From an archaeon (lineage in GTDB: Archaea; Thermoproteota; Nitrososphaeria; Nitrososphaerales; Gagatemarchaeaceae), in contig JAJYMY010000001.1 of the NCBI GenBank assembly GCA_021786575.1, positions 62,001 through 126,000 of the forward strand: DNA of 64,000 bases, read 5' to 3'. The position numbers and the translations under genes are program-made. Positions 61,713 to 64,000 of this stretch are shown here, in pieces. The notes below the pieces were generated by a model. The model did no database searches, was not told the DNA's origin, and worked only from the letters and a program-made list of their open reading frames with translations. Position 1 is the first letter of the stretch, and every line of letters begins with the position of its first letter.

Positions 61713-62919
61713 TATCTTCTTTTTCCTCTGCTCGCGAGCTGAGCCCGGAGGCGACCCTAGACTGGAGCCCCCAGAGCTCTATGAAGCCAACAGCGCTCTT
61801 CTGGTCGAAGGTAGAGCCTCGGCCATAGGTGGAGAGCCCTATGTCGTAGATGGAGTATTCAGACGACCTGCCCACTACCCTGGCGGACCCCTTGTATAGC
61901 TTCAGTTTCACCGAACCCGTCACCCTGTGCTGGGTTGCGGCGATGAAGCGGTCCAGGGCCGGCCTGAGCGGCTCCAGCCAGAGCCCCGAGTAGACCAGCC
62001 ATGCCCACTCCCTCTCCACTTGCGCCTTGAAAGCGAGCTCGTGGCGGGTCAGGACGAGCTTCTCCAGGTCCCTGTGGGCGTCTATGATGACCGACGCCGC
62101 TGGGCATTCGTAGACTTCGCGCGACTTTATCCCCACCAATCTGTCTTCGATGTGGTCTATCCTCCCGACGCCGTGCGAGCCTGCGAGCTCATTCACGTAG
62201 CTGACCAGCGCGAGGGGATCCATGGCCCTTCCGTCGACCCTCGTGGGGACCCCCTCCCTGAAGCCGAGCTCCAGGTACCCGGGCTCGTTCGGCGCTTCCT
62301 CGGGGGAGGCGGTCCATTCGAAGGCGTCCTCTGGCGGCTCTGTCCCGGGATTCTCGAGGGGTCCGCTTTCCACAGACCTTCCCCATATGTTCTGGTCGAC
62401 GCTGAATATCGACTTCGATGGTTTGACCGGGAGCCCGCGCTCCTGGGCGTAGGCGATCTCCTCGTCCCTGCTCATGTTCCACTCGCGGACGGGGGCTATG
62501 ACCTGCAGGGACGGGTTCATCGCCCTCACCGTAACGTCGATCCTCACCTGGTCGTTCCCCTTCCCCGTGCAGCCGTGGGCAACCGCGTCGGCGCCTTCCT
62601 TCTCGGCCACCTCGACGAGCTTCTTCGCGATGAGGGGCCGTCCCAGGGCGGTGCTGAGGGGGTACTTCCCTTCGTAGAGGGCGTTGGCCTTGATCGACGG
62701 GAAGACGTAGTCCCTGATGAATTCATCCTTGGCGTCTATGGTGTAATGATTCCTGGCGCCGATCTCTCTAGAGCGCTTCGCGACATCTGCCATATCGTCC
62801 CTCTGACCGAGATCGAGCGTGACAGTGACGACCTCGGCGTCGTACTTCTCCTGGAGCCACTTGACGGACACGGAGGTGTCAAGGCCTCCGGAGAACGCGA
62901 GAGCAACGGTTCGGCGCAA
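61675..62919 (-). CDS. argG: Argininosuccinate synthase
   Basis: A 414-residue ATP-dependent synthase joining citrulline and aspartate. The PP-loop is ALAFSGGLDTSVSVKWL and the citrulline region is HGCTGKGNDQVRIDV. The C-terminal arm (KEDNGHQRTKAKEAQ) overlaps argH. TTG start at 62919 only a few bases after the likely transcription start; it is the first gene of the operon. Confidence 0.96.
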   Translation of the reverse strand: MRRTVALAFSGGLDTSVSVKWLQEKYDAEVVTVTLDLGQRDDMADVAKRSREIGARNHYTIDAKDEFIRDYVFPSIKANALYEGKYPLSTALGRPLIAKKLVEVAEKEGADAVAHGCTGKGNDQVRIDVTVRAMNPSLQVIAPVREWNMSRDEEIAYAQERGLPVKPSKSIFSVDQNIWGRSVESGPLENPGTEPPEDAFEWTASPEEAPNEPGYLELGFREGVPTRVDGRAMDPLALVSYVNELAGSHGVGRIDHIEDRLVGIKSREVYECPAASVIIDAHRDLEKLVLTRHELAFKAQVEREWAWLVYSGLWLEPLRPALDRFIAATQHRVTGSVKLKLYKGSARVVGRSSEYSIYDIGLSTYGRGSTFDQKSAVGFIELWGLQSRVASGLSSRAEEKEDNGHQRTKAKEAQ

Positions 62920-62946
62920 ACTTCGTGACGGACGGCCTGAACAACG

Positions 62947-62956
62947 CTTTTATAGA
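62947..62956. promoter_or_regulatory. Shared TATA element between argG and the ACT-domain gene
   Basis: Read on the minus strand CTATAAAAGC lies about 30 bases before the argG TTG, a strong archaeal TATA box. Read on the plus strand the same DNA (TTTATAG) is well placed for transcription starting near 62978. It may serve both directions. Confidence 0.55.
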
Positions 62957-62976
62957 TTTTGGACAGGATAGCTTCG

Positions 62977-63009
62977 TTTTGGTCAAACATGACCAAAAAT
63001 TGGTCAAAA
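62977..63009. promoter_or_regulatory. TTGGTCA operator upstream of ACT-domain gene
   Basis: TTTTGGTCA at 62977-62985 and TGACCAAAA at 62990-62998 form a perfect 9-bp inverted repeat with 4-base spacer, followed by a third half-site, TTGGTCAAAA at 63000-63009. It covers the expected plus-strand transcription start and lies 57-25 bases after the shared TATA centre. This is the layout of a repressor site. The protein at 63021 or an unlinked Lrp protein could bind. Confidence 0.65.
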
Positions 63010-63020
63010 CGGCCTCTGTC

Positions 63021-63686
63021 ATGAAAGCGGTCAGAGAAGAGGTGGACTCGGACCTCTCCGTCCAGGACGCCCTCGCGAGGGACTACGCGAACCTTAGCGC
63101 CCTCGCCAGGATGCTTGCCCCTAGGGTGGCGGCCAGGACCGGGAGGGGGGCGAAGGGGGTGAGCGAGGTGGGGGTCGCAACAGCCCTCAAGCGCCTCCGG
63201 GGTTCGTATTCGCCGGCCCCTCCGAAGGTGAGCAGGGTGCTCGCGGGGAGCGTAGTCAACGTAAGGACTCACGTCTCCAGGATATCCGTGGAGAAGACAA
63301 AGCGGACCCTTCAGGTCGTCGGCGTGCTGCTCTCAGGCAACCACGAGGATTTCATCCAGGTGTCGGAGTCGCTCTCGTCCATCACGCTAATCTTCGACCA
63401 GAGACTCCACCGGATGGTCAAGAAGGCGCTCGGGAACGCCGAGATACTTGACGAAGGGGAGGAGGGGGCGGCCATAACGGTCCACAGCCCCGAGGACATA
63501 GTCACCACGCCTGGGTGCGTCAGCGCGCTCTACAACCAGCTGTTCAGGAAGAAGGTGAACGTCGAGGATACGGTCAGTTGCTTCACCGACACCATCATGG
63601 TGGTAGGGATGAAAGACGCGAGTAGGGCCTTCGAGGCTATGACCGAGCTGGTGGGCGAAGAGCAGAGGAGGCTCGGCGAGGAGTGA
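63021..63686 (+). CDS. ACT-domain protein, probable amino-acid-responsive regulator
   Basis: About 221 residues from the ATG at 63021; an earlier GTG at 62925 would place the operator inside coding sequence and is unlikely. Residues 1-65 are helical with a basic patch (MAPRVAARTGRGAKGVSE-type LAPRVAARTGRG), possibly DNA-binding. The C-terminal 70 residues (VTTPGCVSALYNQLF, VEDTVSCFTDTIMVVG) match an aspartokinase-type ACT domain, which binds amino acids. It is divergent from the arginine/lysine operon, so it may sense lysine, arginine or another product and control it. I recognise no named family. Confidence 0.6.
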   Translation: MKAVREEVDSDLSVQDALARDYANLSALARMLAPRVAARTGRGAKGVSEVGVATALKRLRGSYSPAPPKVSRVLAGSVVNVRTHVSRISVEKTKRTLQVVGVLLSGNHEDFIQVSESLSSITLIFDQRLHRMVKKALGNAEILDEGEEGAAITVHSPEDIVTTPGCVSALYNQLFRKKVNVEDTVSCFTDTIMVVGMKDASRAFEAMTELVGEEQRRLGEE

Positions 63687-63688
63687 GG

Positions 63689-64000
63689 TTGAACACTGGA
63701 CCGCAGGGGAGGACGGGGGACCATGTCATTAAGGTCACGGTCTGCGAGATGCCCGACGAGAGGTCTGCGTTCGGGCTCTGGTGGGAGCGTCTCGGGGCGC
63801 ACGCAAAGCACGAGGGGAGCGACCTAGCGCTCCTCCCCGAGATGCCGTTTTCCGGGTGGTTGTTCGCCGACCCGAAGTTCGGCCGAGCTGCGTGGGACGA
63901 CTCAGTCGAAGCGCACAGGCGATGGATTGAGAGGATCCCCGAGCTCGGGGTGGCCATCGTCGCCGGGTCTAGGCCGGTTGAAGTCCGCGGGAGGAGGTTC
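63689..64000 (+). CDS. Nitrilase/carbon-nitrogen hydrolase family protein, N-terminal part
   Basis: The gene starts with a TTG at 63689 three bases after the ACT-domain gene and leaves the window at the right edge (104 residues seen). It shows the opening of the nitrilase fold: a beta strand (IKVTVCEMPDER), then LALLPEMPFSGWL where the Glu of LPEMPF is the catalytic Glu. The later Lys and Cys lie outside the window. It probably hydrolyses an amide or nitrile; substrate unknown. Confidence 0.75.
   Translation, partial: MNTGPQGRTGDHVIKVTVCEMPDERSAFGLWWERLGAHAKHEGSDLALLPEMPFSGWLFADPKFGRAAWDDSVEAHRRWIERIPELGVAIVAGSRPVEVRGRRF

Noticed and set aside
62925-63020. GTG at 62925 as start of the ACT-domain gene
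   Set aside because: It would translate through the TATA element and the TTGGTCA operator; the ATG at 63021 is after both.

Overview
The window is GC-rich archaeal DNA. Direct evidence for Archaea: TATA-box promoters placed about 26-32 bases before start codons (leaderless pattern), frequent TTG and GTG starts, archaeal-type ribosomal proteins L11, L1, L10/P0 and L12/P1, Spt5 and SecE, the archaeal D-aminoacyl-tRNA deacylase DtdA, lysine synthesis on the LysW carrier protein, and a tRNA-Arg interrupted at several positions. The mix (divergent FtsZ-like protein, Lrp regulator with TRASH metal domain, LysW pathway joined to arginine genes, non-canonical tRNA introns) points to the TACK group, most likely Nitrososphaerota (Thaumarchaeota) or a close relative. 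That placement is inference; no ammonia-oxidation genes occur here.

Layout. 1-11.4 kb: methylthioadenosine phosphorylase (partial), AdoHcy hydrolase and MetRS (a methionine/SAM block), an FtsZ-like protein, the two-subunit glycine decarboxylase, a secreted or membrane-anchored coiled-coil protein, thioredoxin reductase and a radical-SAM enzyme. 11.5-12.3 kb: a ZIP-like transporter with a palindrome in its promoter. 12.3-21.9 kb: an accessory region with a tyrosine-recombinase-like gene, a decayed IS3-type element, a second decayed transposase, gene fragments, a catalase-peroxidase beside an Lrp regulator, and a 5'-truncated Lrp/TRASH regulator that abuts tRNA-Gln. 22-27 kb: a surface-glycan cluster. 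27-36 kb: an OB-fold protein, phosphatase, peptidase, threonine synthase, three tRNAs in or near this stretch, a Rieske oxygenase with an amino-acid permease, two tandem small membrane proteins, an A-type Fe-S protein and fumarase. 36-44 kb: two phosphohexomutases around ThiL, multi-intron tRNA-Arg, ArgF, a DNA alkylation repair protein and a ferritin-like/VIT1 protein. 44-54 kb: LeuRS, AlaRS and the translation/transcription genes secE-spt5-L11-L1-L10, with L12 on the opposite strand. 54-63 kb: DtdA, then a long minus-strand operon argG-argH-lysW-lysX-lysY-lysZ-lysJ-lysK, divergent from an ACT-domain protein whose promoter carries a clear inverted-repeat operator. The window ends inside a nitrilase-family gene.

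The most interesting items are the tRNA-Arg with about three introns, the TTGGTCA operator between argG and the ACT-domain gene, a cysteine-poor relative of nucleotide-sugar dehydrogenases in the glycan cluster, the FtsZ-like protein lacking the acidic T7 loop, and the decaying tRNA-bounded accessory region. I found no CRISPR array and no complete new defence system.
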